Part shown: positions 46,056-56,899 of the stretch, one piece after another
How the letters are laid out: each line of letters opens with the position of its first letter
Position numbering within the stretch: the stretch's first letter is position 1
NCBI GenBank assembly: GCA_033182465.1
Contig: CP137323.1
Span: forward strand, 1,612,001-1,676,000
Source: Sanghuangporus weigelae
Taxonomy: Eukaryota; Basidiomycota; Agaricomycetes; Hymenochaetales; Hymenochaetaceae
DNA: 64,000 bases
Direction of reading: 5' to 3'
Notes under the pieces: generated by a model
Told to the model about the DNA's origin: nothing
What the model saw: the letters and a program-made list of their open reading frames with translations, nothing else
Databases searched by the model: none
Position numbers and translations under genes: made by a program

Positions 46056-46469
46056 CAAGTCCAAGTACTTTTCCCTCCTTTCTTCCCTCAATCTATAGTA
46101 GCTCTCATGTTTTATACCAACCATGTCGTATTTTCTTCTTCACTTCTTTGGGTTTTCAGATCATCATCTCTCATGGAAAGACACAACAAATCTCTGCTCA
46201 TTTTACTTCTATCTATTCAGTTATTTATCAAAGCTCCAATCTGGATAGGATGAAAGGCCTCGAGTTTCGTGTAAACTAAAGGTTCATTCTACAGGCTTAT
46301 GCCATTCGTATAATACTTCACCTTATCATCAAAGCGACGTCTGGAAGAATTTTCGCGGAAAAGATCTACTACAAGAGTGCAAGACGGATACAACAAAGCA
46401 ATCGAGGCAGAGGGTCGTGCATCTAAAGATGAATTCTCGGCAACCTAATTATTCATTCGTATGACACAT
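46056..46469. other. Intergenic spacer between convergent genes
   Basis: 3' flanks of the sulfhydryl oxidase and AsnRS genes. Nothing else seen. Confidence 0.5.
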
Positions 46470-48581
46470 CTAAGGTGTCGCACGTCCTGGCCACCTCGGG
46501 TATAGGGAACAATCACTATGCAGTGCAAGTATACGTTCAGAGAATGAAACTATAAGAGATGAAAAGGTTACATACCGTACGGTGTACCTATCGGCTAACC
46601 AAGCTAGGAAGCGCTATAATGGAGTTTTCAGTTGCTTGTAGTTACTTATCTGAATATTAGACCTACCTCAACTCCAAGGCCGTAACCTCCATGTTCGCAA
46701 GTTCCGTACTTCCTCTGGTCAGTAAACCAGTAATACGAAGTCGGGTCGATGCCTTCTCGCTTATAGGCCGCCATAAGCTCGTCATGATCAGCAATCCTCA
46801 TCGAGCCTCCAACAATCTCTCCGACACCCGGCATGAGCAAATCACAGCTCTCCGTAAATACCTTCCCGCCTTCCCCGGTTCCAGGCATCTTTTTCATGTA
46901 AAATGCCTTCAGTTCTGCGGGGAAACCGTACAGGAAGACAGGGACGCCAAGAATATCTGTCATACGCCGCTCGGCGGCTTCAGCAATGTCGTCCCCAACA
47001 GCATGGTCCACCATGACTGGTTTCCCTTCAGCATCGCAGATGATGTTACCCTCAGCGTCTTCGGCTTCATGATAAATCCCGTACTCGTTGAGCCAGGCGA
47101 TCGCGTCAGTGTAGGCAAGACGCTTGAATGGACGGCTGGGCGGTGTGAACTTCGGGTTCAGCTGCTTGATAAGTGCTGCTGACTCTGGATCAGCGAGAAG
47201 TTTATCAACCGTTGAGCAAATCTAGAATCGAGAACGAGCATCAGGATTGTGTATTGTTATTGAAAGGCCGGACTTACAATGGACTCGATGTGAGTCATAA
47301 GGTCGTCAAAGGTGATGAAGGCAAGCTCTCCTTCCAGATGAGTGTATTCGCTTAGATGGCGCCTTGTATGGCTGTGAAAATACGCGTCAGGGATCTGTAT
47401 GTGTGAGATAGAAATACCCAAGAATTGACCTGTTCTCTGCTCTGAAGCTCTCCTGCACACAGAAGACATCACCCAACGAAGGTAGGCACGTCTCCAGGTA
47501 CAACTGTGAACTTTGAGTCAAATACGCAGTCTGTCCATAGTAGTTGAGTGCAAACAGCGTTGCACCGCCCTCTACAGACGTCTGAACGAGACACGGTGGA
47601 GTTACTTCGAGGAGGTTGGCTTCGACGAGGGAAGCACGGAAGGCACTCATCAGATGCGAGCGTAGACGGAGAACACTGGATGCAGTTTCTCCACGAATAA
47701 CGAAATGTCGCAGTTCAGCAAGAATGGAGGGATCTGATTTCTAGTTTATTATCAGCGAAAGAAGGCTGAAGCATACTGGAATGATTATACCTCGTTGAAT
47801 CTGTTGGCAAAGGCTTCTTCACCACTTGGGGCTGTGCCAAGGACTTTCCAGTAGTCAACAACGAGCTCGTGTCCACCTGGAGCAGTCTTTCCTTCAGGAA
47901 CCTCTTGAAGAGTCCCAGTAAGCTCGATACTAGATTCTAGTGTAAGCATAAGAGCTTCGAATGTTTGACTCTGAAAAGAAAGTCCTCTGCGTCAGACTTG
48001 GTAAACGATGCGACTGTGGCGAAATAGCATACTGTTTTCCCAGAAAGGACTGCTTGAAGATATCCGGTACCGTCACGCAGTACGATGAAGATGATGCCTT
48101 TTTGCTGGCGTAGACGATGTACCCATCCCGATGCACGGACTCGTTTAGAACGCAAAGGCAAGAGCTTGTTTATCTTGGCCTAGAAGCGTCATATTCACGC
48201 ATCTGAACAACGTACAGAAGAATACCTTATAGAATAACGTACCCTGATAGGTTTTGGTAATGAGAGGTCCTCCACAAGGACAATCTTTTTGCTCTCTTCA
48301 AGGCGTTTATCTGCCTCAGCTCGTTCTCTTGCTTCCCGTTCGGCAATTTCAGCTGCCTTTGCCGCCTTCTTTCGTAAACCTTCCGCGTTTTTCTTCGCTT
48401 TCTTCAGAGACGAGTCAGTTGGTTTATCAAACGGTGTTTCTGCATCTTTGCGGATTTGTAGTTGGACATCCGGTCCATCGTGCTTGAAAAGTGCAAACGC
48501 GAGCGTTTTGTAAGGCGCGTTCTGTGTGCCGGTGCCAGTCTCATCGCTGCCTGTCGCTTCATCGATGTATATTGCAGACAT
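46470..48581 (-). CDS. DED81: Asparagine-tRNA ligase, cytoplasmic
   Basis: Charges tRNA-Asn in the cytosol. The ATG at 48581 gives [20 protein letters not shown], then the eukaryotic N-terminal extension with a Lys/Glu/Ala-rich helix ([20 protein letters not shown]). The anticodon-binding OB fold has [20 protein letters not shown] and [10 protein letters not shown]. The class II catalytic domain has [40 protein letters not shown], motif 2 [13 protein letters not shown]...[11 protein letters not shown], and motif 3 [16 protein letters not shown]. The last exon ([10 protein letters not shown]) ends at 46470 with the usual AsnRS C-terminus. About eight exons. It is divergent from DPH5 by 179 bp. 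Confidence 0.95.
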
Positions 48582-48760
48582 CGTCGCTCTACGATGAATA
48601 TGACTGAGTCGTGCGCTGAGCTGGCAAAGATGGTGGTAGTAGTAGTTATAGAAATAGCTGATATGACTCGTCCTAGGCTGTATGCGTCCGCCAGTAACGT
48701 GACCGTCGCTTGTTGCCTCCCGCCTTCGTCGTCTTCCCATCTCTCGTCCTCTATTTCAGC
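48582..48760. promoter_or_regulatory. Compact divergent promoter, AsnRS / DPH5
   Basis: Start codons at 48581 (minus) and 48761 (plus) leave 179 bp for both promoters. Both genes serve translation, so shared control is plausible. No specific site is claimed. Confidence 0.5.
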
Positions 48761-49867
48761 ATGTTCTATGCCATTGGTCTGGGATTATGCGACGAGAAAG
48801 ATATCACTGTCAGAGGTCTCGAGGTTAGTCGGTCTACGGCGCGAAACTGCAATCAAATTTGCTTATGATGACAGACTTTCCGCTAGGCAGTCAAAAAATC
48901 AACACGGGTATATCTTGAAGCTTACACCAGTATCTTGATGGTGTCAAAAGAGAAACTGGTGTGTAACCGTCACTATGAACTCATCATTCGGTATGCTCAT
49001 GAGCACTGTGCAAGGAAGAGTTCTATGGACGACCAGTCATCCTCGCCGATCGAGAAATGGTAGAGCTTCAGAGCGATGAAATCCTACGCGACGCCGATAA
49101 GGAAGATGTTTCATTCTTGGTCGTAGGCGATCCGTTTGGGTGCGTTTCAGGCTCAGTATTGTATACATTCAGATAACTTACTGATTTTAACAGTGCGACG
49201 ACACACACCGACCTGTTACTTCGTGCACGAGCCCTCGGAATCCAGACACGGGTCATTCATAATGCTTCAATCATGAACGCAGTAGGCGCTTGTGGACTAC
49301 AACTGTATAACTTTGGCCAAGCGGTTTCGCTTGTGTTCTTCACGGAGACGTGGAAACCAGATAGCTTCTATGATCACATCAAGGAAAACGCAGACCTTGG
49401 TATGCATACCCTGGTACTACTGGATATCAAAGTCAAGGAGCAGTCTGAAGAGAACTTGATTAGGTCTGTTCTTCGCATACGCTTCTAACTTTCTATTGAT
49501 GCGGCGGTTTTGTAGAGGACGTAGAATTTATGAACCTCCACGTTATATGTCAATACCGACTGCCGTATCTCAACTTTTAGATGTTGAGGCTACCAGGAAA
49601 CAGGGGGTTCTTGCACCAGATTCGACGTTGGCCATAGCTTTGTCTCGCGTAGGTACCCAAACAGACGGAGAACAACGGATAGTCTGTGGGACTCTTGGAG
49701 AGCTCGGCAAACAAGAATCCAGTATCTTCGGAGAGCCTTTACATAGCCTCGTTATTGTCGGCAAGAGGTTGCATCCACTTGAAGTTGAGTTCGCGGAAGC
49801 GTTTGCTGTTAACAAGGACAATTTGCGAAACGTTGCGAGGACTGTATACGGCTGTACTCTGGATTAG
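48761..49867 (+). CDS. DPH5: Diphthine methyl ester synthase (diphthamide biosynthesis)
   Basis: Multi-methylates the modified histidine of elongation factor 2 using S-adenosylmethionine. The ATG at 48761 starts [20 protein letters not shown], the invariant start of the family. An intron follows, then [111 protein letters not shown]-type residues and [20 protein letters not shown]. The C-terminus ends [15 protein letters not shown]. The GDP and SxM SAM-binding motifs are intact and length is normal. Four introns are phase-consistent. Confidence 0.95.
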
Positions 49868-50193
49868 TAGCACAGGCTATGCAATATTAATACACTTTAC
49901 ATCATTTCCTGGGTTACCTTCTAAGTCTGGTGCGGTCTGGATCAGAGTCGGACATATATACACGAAGTGGTTTGCGGCTCTTAGCTTCCAACTTCAACCA
50001 TATCAGTGGCGCGTTTCACGCAAACAGGGGCAGGTACGGTTCCGTCACCAGGATTCGTCCTTGTATTAATGACCGACCTTGCTTGCAGAATCGAAGCGAA
50101 ACTTCCTTTGTCGCCACCGGACACGTTGGCGTAAATAAACATCAATATTATCATAGATTGCCCCGCGTATGTTCGGTTCTGCTTGTTCGGAAA

Positions 50194-51409
50194 ATGTCTT
50201 CAAAGCACTATGCCCGTATCCACCTTGATGATAGGAACGGGCCAGCAAAACGATCCCGTCACAATAAACGACGTCGAGTCCCTGTTTGTTTCGACCCAGT
50301 CCATTGTGCTCGGACTTCAACAGACCGATCTCATGCAGCTTATTTCCGGTCGCCAAGTTCTGATTTATCCATTCCCGGACTGGCAATGAGATCCCAGATA
50401 TCTGGTTGACTTCCGGAGGCAGAAATCCACATTGGGGGCGACTTCGTCGTTCTCCATGATATGGAAGGAGACATATTTTGAAGGTCAAACAGGAAAAGGT
50501 ACGCTTTTTTCGTTGCTAACTGCAGAACATGCACATCATGTAACAACATTGAGTTTTGTGGATAGTGGAACAAGCCGTGCCAACAGCTCCTCCTATCAAC
50601 GCTGAAAGCGAGCACTGGTATCTACAGTTGACTTCTGTGTTCAGTCAAGGTTTATCGGTCCGCGCAGAAAACGAGACACTGGAAAACTATCTTATTCGCG
50701 TCTTTGACACCCTTGACGTCCAGGTTCCCGTAAGCAAAATCATACGCGAGTTCTATAAGTGGGGAAAAGGAGCATCCAATTTCGAAGCTCTGCAAGTTTT
50801 GCGGGTCTTTTTTCTCATCTACAAGGAGAAACGCACTGTGAGTAATAGTATCTTAGTTCTAGAGTTTTTCCCAATCTGTCTCCTCCCCAATACCAATATA
50901 ATGTGACCCGCAAAATGCTTGCGAAACTGGTTGAACTTCACGCCGAAAATCTCACGAAATATATCCGTCTACATACCATGTGGACGAATATTATCGAAGG
51001 CCAGAGAGATGCAAGAAAATATATGCGGTCTGATGCTTGGCTAGATGCCAGTTGTGCATCGTCAGTGCACTCCGTTGGTGATCTGAGTGAGCTTCCGTCC
51101 TTCTGTTCTTTATAACTGCGTCTATTTTCTCTGTTGTGGATATTTAAAGTGCATGCAACTTCCGCTTAGGTGGTACATTCATTCAGCTTTATGTTCTTAT
51201 CCGACACAGGGGGCAAAACCCTCTTTCCGAACCTGAAATCCAGCCAGCCAGAGGCGAGTTTTCCAATTCTGTTATATAAGCGGCTCAGAAACGTAATTCT
51301 GCCCCCTGTGCGCGAGCTATTGCTTTTACTTAATCACGACCTTGAAGAAATAAATCGGCCGCGATTCTATTTCAAACCATTGTGGATTTCGAAGTTCTGT
51401 CTATTATAG
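50194..51409 (+). CDS. Unrecognised gene, helical protein; 5' end and one splice site uncertain
   Basis: Clear coding exons occur. YLVDFRRQKSTLGATSSFSM continues as IWKETYFEGQTGK (acceptor CCCAG near 50397). Through a GTACGC donor it joins in phase to VEQAVPTAPPINAESEHWYL, then NETLENYLIRVFDTLDVQVP and FEALQVLRVFFLIYKEKRT. Further on come TRKMLAKLVELHAENLTKYI and, after another intron, LYKRLRNVILPPVRELLLLL ending WISKFCLL. The ATG at 50194 is a guess; its exon (MSSKHYARIHLDDRNGPAKR) can be joined through a weak GTCGCC donor. The junction between KEKRT and TRKML has a good donor and pyrimidine tract but no AG where the frame needs it. The product is largely helical and soluble. I do not recognise the family. 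Confidence 0.5.
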
Positions 51410-51671
51410 TTGATCCTCGTGAAATGTTGAATTGTTGTATGCAATGCAAGAAGGGTTGCCAGATAAAGATATGATTACGTAACAAACCAAACGAACAGAC
51501 GATCGTCATGGCCCATGTTGGGACCGTGGCCTGAACGTCTGGAGACAAAGGCCTAAGTAAAAGGCGTCAAATAAGTTCTTTTTGTTTCTCCTCTGTACAC
51601 AAAAGACGATTCTTAGCTTCCTAACCCCAGCACACTATACATCCTACTAGATTCGTCCATTCCGTTCTTCA

Positions 51672-53197
51672 ATGACCGTCGAACGTTTTCAGTCTGCCGC
51701 TACAGCCACGAGTATAGATATTCTAGGGATGCATAATAGAAGACAAACATCCGTGGCTCAAGTACGCAATGCTTTATTTATTATTGCTTCAATAGTCAAT
51801 TCTGACCGTGATTAAACAGAATGTCAACGAGACATCGTTCGAAGCCAGGGTCTTACAATCTCCTTTCAATGAAGGAAAGGAGAACAAAGGCATTTCACCA
51901 CTATATGCAACCACATCGTAAGTAGTACCTTTACTTTTTAAGTCTGTACCTCCATATAACGACGAGGATACGACATTCAGCCTAGAATGTCCACAGTTTG
52001 CGAGGACGGAGTTTGAGACGTCAAAGAAAAGAAAAGGACGCACCGACGGCCCTACGAATGCTCATGAAAGCAGCAGCGAGAGCAGTTCGCACAAGAGAAG
52101 TACGTCAGTCCAATTTCAGGCCACATTTGGTAGTCTGATAGAATCCCTTTGAAGGGGCAATCTGTCCTCCACACAAGAGGAGAAGGAAGCTGCGAGAACC
52201 TCTGATGCTCACACAGCCATTCACCTATCCTGTGCGCGTACTAGACGCAAAAAGTGCATCAAGTTGCTCGGTCTCGTTGCCATCGTGCAGGACCGGCACA
52301 GTTCTGGACCCAGTGAGCCCCGTCTATCATCCTCCGAGTCCGTCGAGTCATCGCGTTCAATCCGACAAGCACATTGACTGGACATTCCTCACTGAGTCGG
52401 AATACGACAGCGAGGAGCAGCAAGATCCAAATGAACAGAATCAGTATAAATGTTCGACGATAAGCTGCTCTTCCCGTCAGTCTAAAATCAAGCGAGGGTC
52501 ATGTAGGAGCCCAAGGATTGGCAAAAATCCACGTTGTTCCGCGATAGTGTTTTCCGATGATGGATTGTCCGATGACGAGACGAGTCACGGAGAGACTAGT
52601 GACCGAGGATATGAAGGCTCCTCAGAATGGGAGGGCCTTTCCGAGGCATCGTTCCAGATTCCATTTTATGTGCCTCTTATTTCTGCGCGTAACTGGAAGG
52701 ATTCTCCTGGTGTCTCGTACCCACGGAGCGACAATGGAATCGATCGATCTGACAAATATACCGTGCCCTGCCTCCTTCATGGGACATCATGCAGCTTCCG
52801 TCCTTTCGCGCCCAGTCCAATGAATTCAGATGATTACAGACGGGAAGCTCGAGGTGATAGCACGTATGAGCCCAGTCCGCTCAATTCGCGAGATCTCCGG
52901 GTACTCGAAGATCGCCAACCTCTCTCCACGGTTACTCCTACCTTTCCTATCTCTCGTGCCGTCGAAAACTCGTATGACCAGGCATCTTCCAGTCAGTTAG
53001 GCTCTTCACTCGACGACAGCAATAGGCTATTGCCCGTATTTGACTGGAACGGTCGAGGTTATCCAGTCGCGTCAAGTGCAGACGGATCCTCTTCTGACAA
53101 CAGCATCTGTCCGGAAGCCACCACGAAAGACATGAGCTGGATCCTGAACTGGGCGAAGGAGGTTTCACGAAGCACAGAAGCTTTCTCTGACTCGTAG
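51672..53197 (+). CDS. Ser-rich, probably nuclear, disordered protein; family unknown
   Basis: The ATG at 51672 begins MTVERFQSAATATSIDILGM. Introns then lead to NVNETSFEARVLQSPFNEGK and LECPQFARTEFETSKKRKGR, and the long last exon (from about 52142) runs to 53197. Two basic clusters (SKKRKGR, and PPHKRRRKLR at about 52172) look like nuclear localisation signals. The remainder is Ser/Asp-rich (VFSDDGLSDDETSHGETSD), with a conserved-looking end (TKDMSWILNWAKEVSRS). The junction into the last exon could not be fitted by phase with certainty. No catalytic domain is seen. Confidence 0.58.
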
Positions 53198-53419
53198 ACA
53201 GTTAAGAATTTTCCCACCCATTCCGCTTTCTTCTCTGCTTTGATTTAGTTTTTGTGCATTTTGTATCGCTTTGCATCTCTGGCATTTCAATTAAACCGAG
53301 AGGTTGAATCATACCTTCAGCGCAAAAATGCTCCATGTGCTATCGAAGAACCACACGAGAACCCAGGGGACCATCGTCGAACCTCAAGCATTGCTCATAG
53401 AGACAAAGCAGTTCGCTAA
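53198..53419. other. 3' flank of the Ser-rich gene
   Basis: No feature supported. A 48-codon frame begins at 53329 (MLHVLSKNHTRTQG) without further support. Confidence 0.4.
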
Positions 53420-53646
53420 GAATGGAAACCCGACGTCTGCTCGCCTCGACGGGTTCAGTCCGGTTTGCTGAAGAATTGCCGTGAGGCCATGTAACGTCTC
53501 GAAGAGATTAAGAGAGCCTGCGATAGACTTCTGGCTATAATCGCTACCTTTGTGGACACCAGCGCGAAGGCTCTGTCTTCAGGGATCTATCAACTCTCAG
53601 CCTCCTCTAATTGTACACGTCAGCTTCTTTGTGCGAAACCTCGTTA
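53420..53646 (+). pseudogene. Decayed helical coding fragment with an in-frame stop
   Basis: A 75-codon frame without a start reads WKPDVCSPRRVQSGLLKNCR, EAM, a TAA (53491-53493), then RLEEIKRACDRLLAIIATFV and DTSAKALSSGIYQLSASSNC before its final stop. The amphipathic helix spanning the TAA looks like former coding sequence. No family is recognised and no flanking exons were found. Chance cannot be excluded. Confidence 0.25.
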
Positions 53647-54617
53647 AGTAAGAGGGTGGCTCACGCCATAATTGATCGCGTAGCGAAAGCGCTTAATCTA
53701 AATCTTAGAGTACCAATTACACATGGCGCGATGGTGATGCTCTTCTTAAAGGAACTGCTAGGAGAACTTTCCCTTCCGTGACACGTTATCTCGAATCAAT
53801 GGGACCGGAGTCGCGCCTCCCAGCAAACATTCTGAGACACAGATACTTAAGTCAGCCTCATAACCAATCAAAAGTATGCACCTCGAATCGAGAAACGCAA
53901 TTCCGCGACTGCGCGCTCGATCATACCGGAGCAACGAGCGTTGGAATTGGACATCCTTGACTAGAACCGACCAGGTCTGTCCGACATGAAGGTCACCTCA
54001 GACCTCGAAGGCAGAGACAATGTAAGCAACATTCCGATCTGGATTACGGGAAGTCTCGTCAAAGGTCTGACAGTAGACCGACAGAAGACCGACGAAGCGC
54101 AAAGATTGCCTGTTTGCTGACAAGTGAAGGACTCCTGTAGCGAAGTTATATAATTACATTCCAACGAGTTCCTCAGATAGCCTTCTTGCGCCCGGTCATC
54201 TACTTGCTTGGTTGATTTTCTCGTTTTGGTGGAATTCAGGAAGGTCTGTAAGACGGCAGCCTCCAAGTTTGGGGACGCGGGATAAGCTTATGTAATCCCG
54301 TGATCTGAATTTCAATTTGGCGATGACGCGAATCTTCCAAGTCTCTTATGGTATGGTATGGCCAACTTCCATGCACTCGGAGTTATTGAAGCACGACTAG
54401 GGATACTGCGATCACTGCGGTGCGCAGTGAACTTGTGAAACATGGAGCGAAGAACCCAATGTACTCTATTAGCGCCCAGTCATTATGCTATCCGGGATTG
54501 GTTCCTGGCTGATTATCTCTTCTATCTTGCATTCTTACCACCATCTTTGATACCGTGCGCGGCCGCAGCTTGCTGTTCAAATAGGCTTCATAAACAAGCG
54601 ATTGTGACGAGTGAAAG
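53647..54617. other. Intergenic spacer
   Basis: About 970 bp. A 101-codon minus-strand frame at 53961-54266 shows no recognisable feature. A small ATGGT/ATGGC repeat lies near 54350. Nothing else seen. Confidence 0.4.
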
Positions 54618-56426
54618 ATGATCGTCAAGGACAGCAAGGACAGCGCAATGCAGGCTCCAGAAACTCGCGACTTGAAGAGCGGCTACGCTCCTGTTTCAAT
54701 TCAGCCACCTCATGATATTGGCTATACAGCTCCTCCCCCTCCGCCTGCTCCGCCAATGTACGGCGCTGTAGTACCAAATCCTTTGGTGGATTATGCGGAC
54801 ACCAGACGACGCGCACGATGCCGGCTCTGGCACACAATTTTTGCTGCTTTACTCATCTGGATCCTCGCGATTCTGGCATTACGTACCCTCTTAGACCTCC
54901 ACATCGTCAAGAGGCATCATCCGAGTGGAGTGAGTACTTCTCCACTTTAAAGCTTGCATTCGAACTTCAGTCCTATGGACATTATCTCTGTGAATGACGC
55001 TTCATGCTTTCATTTCTTCCTGTGCATTATTCTTCTTCTCCCGGACCATTTCACCAAATCACATTGCACCTTAATGCCTTGTTGCCGTCCACATTGACGC
55101 GGTCCTCGTGCAAGCACCCTTTAAATGCTTATGCTGACCATCTTTGTTCCAGGGTCTCGCCAAAGACTATCCGGAATTCGATACGGGCGAAGCGCATCAG
55201 TGCATTGACCGTCTTGACTGGTCCTCGAGCACTAGCTTCTTCAAAGAAGAGAAAATGTTATCCCACAAGCCGCCGTACCATTCAAATACGTCTTTCTCGC
55301 TCCCTGCAGACGCGGACACATTGTCCTTTCTCTCTCGCGGCTCGCTTGTCGAAGGCAACATTCATATCACTCTTACTTCGGAGCCGTCTGTTGACGACGA
55401 GACGGTGCGCGTTGAAGTGACGGTGCGTTACTGGTCCGAAGATGCACTTGATCGCGCATCCGTCTGCAAACTTGAGAGGCATGAAAATGGTGATCATTAC
55501 GGTGTTGGCATCTTCACACCACAGAGATGGCGTGGCCACGCGAAGCAAGATAGACTGTACTTTGATGTCGTTGTGCGCCTTCCGCCGCGCGCCTACAAGG
55601 CTTTCGAAACGGATTACACCAACTTCTCGACATATGTTTCGAACTTGCAAGGAAGTGCAACGTTCGAGAAGATCCACCTGAAGACGTCGAACAACCTCAT
55701 TCATGCTGATGTATGTTTGTTTCCATTCTCAAGATTTCAGAATCAAGATTTGATGATATGAATACGCAGAGCTTGGAGGCGTTTGAAGGTTCATTGAAGT
55801 CCTCAAACGCACCAATTTCGGGAAGATACAACGTTACGGATAGTCTGGAGCTCGTCACATCAAACGCTCCAATTGAGACGATCGTTGACATGAATAGCGA
55901 GAACTCGCATATCACATCGCTTTTTCTTAAGACCAGCAACGGGTGCGTTCATCCTCTTATCGCATGTCTCTTCGTACAACTGACATTGAATAATACCAGA
56001 AACATCCACTCCGACTTGTTCCTCTACGGTCCTCCGGTCACCAGTGCATTCGCCGTACAAGCCATCACCTCCAACTCTCCTGCTAACTTGCGCGTAGTGA
56101 CTCAGCCGCACAGCTCCCCGCTCACACTCGACGTGCGCACCAGCAACGCTCCAGCAGTCGCTGTCTTACCGACAGCGTTCGAGGGTCCCTTCATTCTGCG
56201 CACATCGTCATTCGTCATCCCTGTACTCAGGACTGGTGATGGTACAGTCAACGACCCGAGCGGTGAGGGGCGCAAACGCACTGTGGAGGTTACTAGCCAA
56301 ATCAGGAGCGTCTTGGAAGGCAAGGTCTTCTGGGGCGAGTGGACCACGAAGGGTAAAGGCTGGGTGCATCTTAACTCTAGCAATTCACCTGTCGAGTTGG
56401 ACCTGACGGGCACTCTCACTCGTTGA
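54618..56426 (+). CDS. Type II membrane protein with repeated S/T-x-N-A-P motifs and a cytosolic PPxY (DUF7330-like)
   Basis: Four exons. The ATG at 54618 begins MIVKDSKDSAMQAPETRDLK. A Pro-rich segment ends APPMYG, a PPxY motif. A single TM follows (LWHTIFAALLIWILAILALR), with basic residues RRRAR on its N-side, giving an inside-to-outside type II topology. After a 220-bp intron comes GLAKDYPEFDTGEAHQCIDR and a beta-rich ectodomain. Its C-terminal half repeats a short motif: LKTSNN, LKSSNAPISG, LVTSNAPIET, LKTSNG, AITSNSPANL, VRTSNAPAVA and LNSSNSPVEL. The spacing suggests stacked beta-strands. Such basidiomycete proteins are annotated with DUF7330 as I recall; function unknown. It is convergent with its paralogue. 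Confidence 0.72.
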
Positions 56427-56899
56427 ATGTCGCGGGATTTCTAACAGTACAGTATGGTATTCGCGTAGGAGAAAAATACTCACTCGAGTCTCAGATCTGA
56501 CATGATTTTACCTTGCATATGATTCTCACCTTTTTTTTCTGCTCTACGTCCAATGTAAAACATTTCTCTTGCGTAGCCAAATGTAGTATCAACAGTCATG
56601 ATACAAGCGCCGCTCTCACCTAGGACTTGGGTTCCGGTGTGACGGTCTCAACATAACATTACCAGATGAATATAGGATGGACCAACGAGACCAATAGGAT
56701 AACTTCGAGGCAAATCAATTGGAAAACATGAGTTTGACGTTTCGGGCGCGCTTTGTTGGTACACAACTTGCAAGGCATCTACGTATACATAAGGGGGATT
56801 GAGTGAACAAATGGAAACTGGACGCACAATATACAAAAAGAAATGTCTGAAGGTGTGAAGATGACCGGGAAATCGGAATCAGGATCAGGAGAAAGCAAT

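Noticed and set aside
50066-50488. 140-codon minus-strand frame
   Set aside because: It is antisense to exons that splice in phase on the plus strand and shows no domain.
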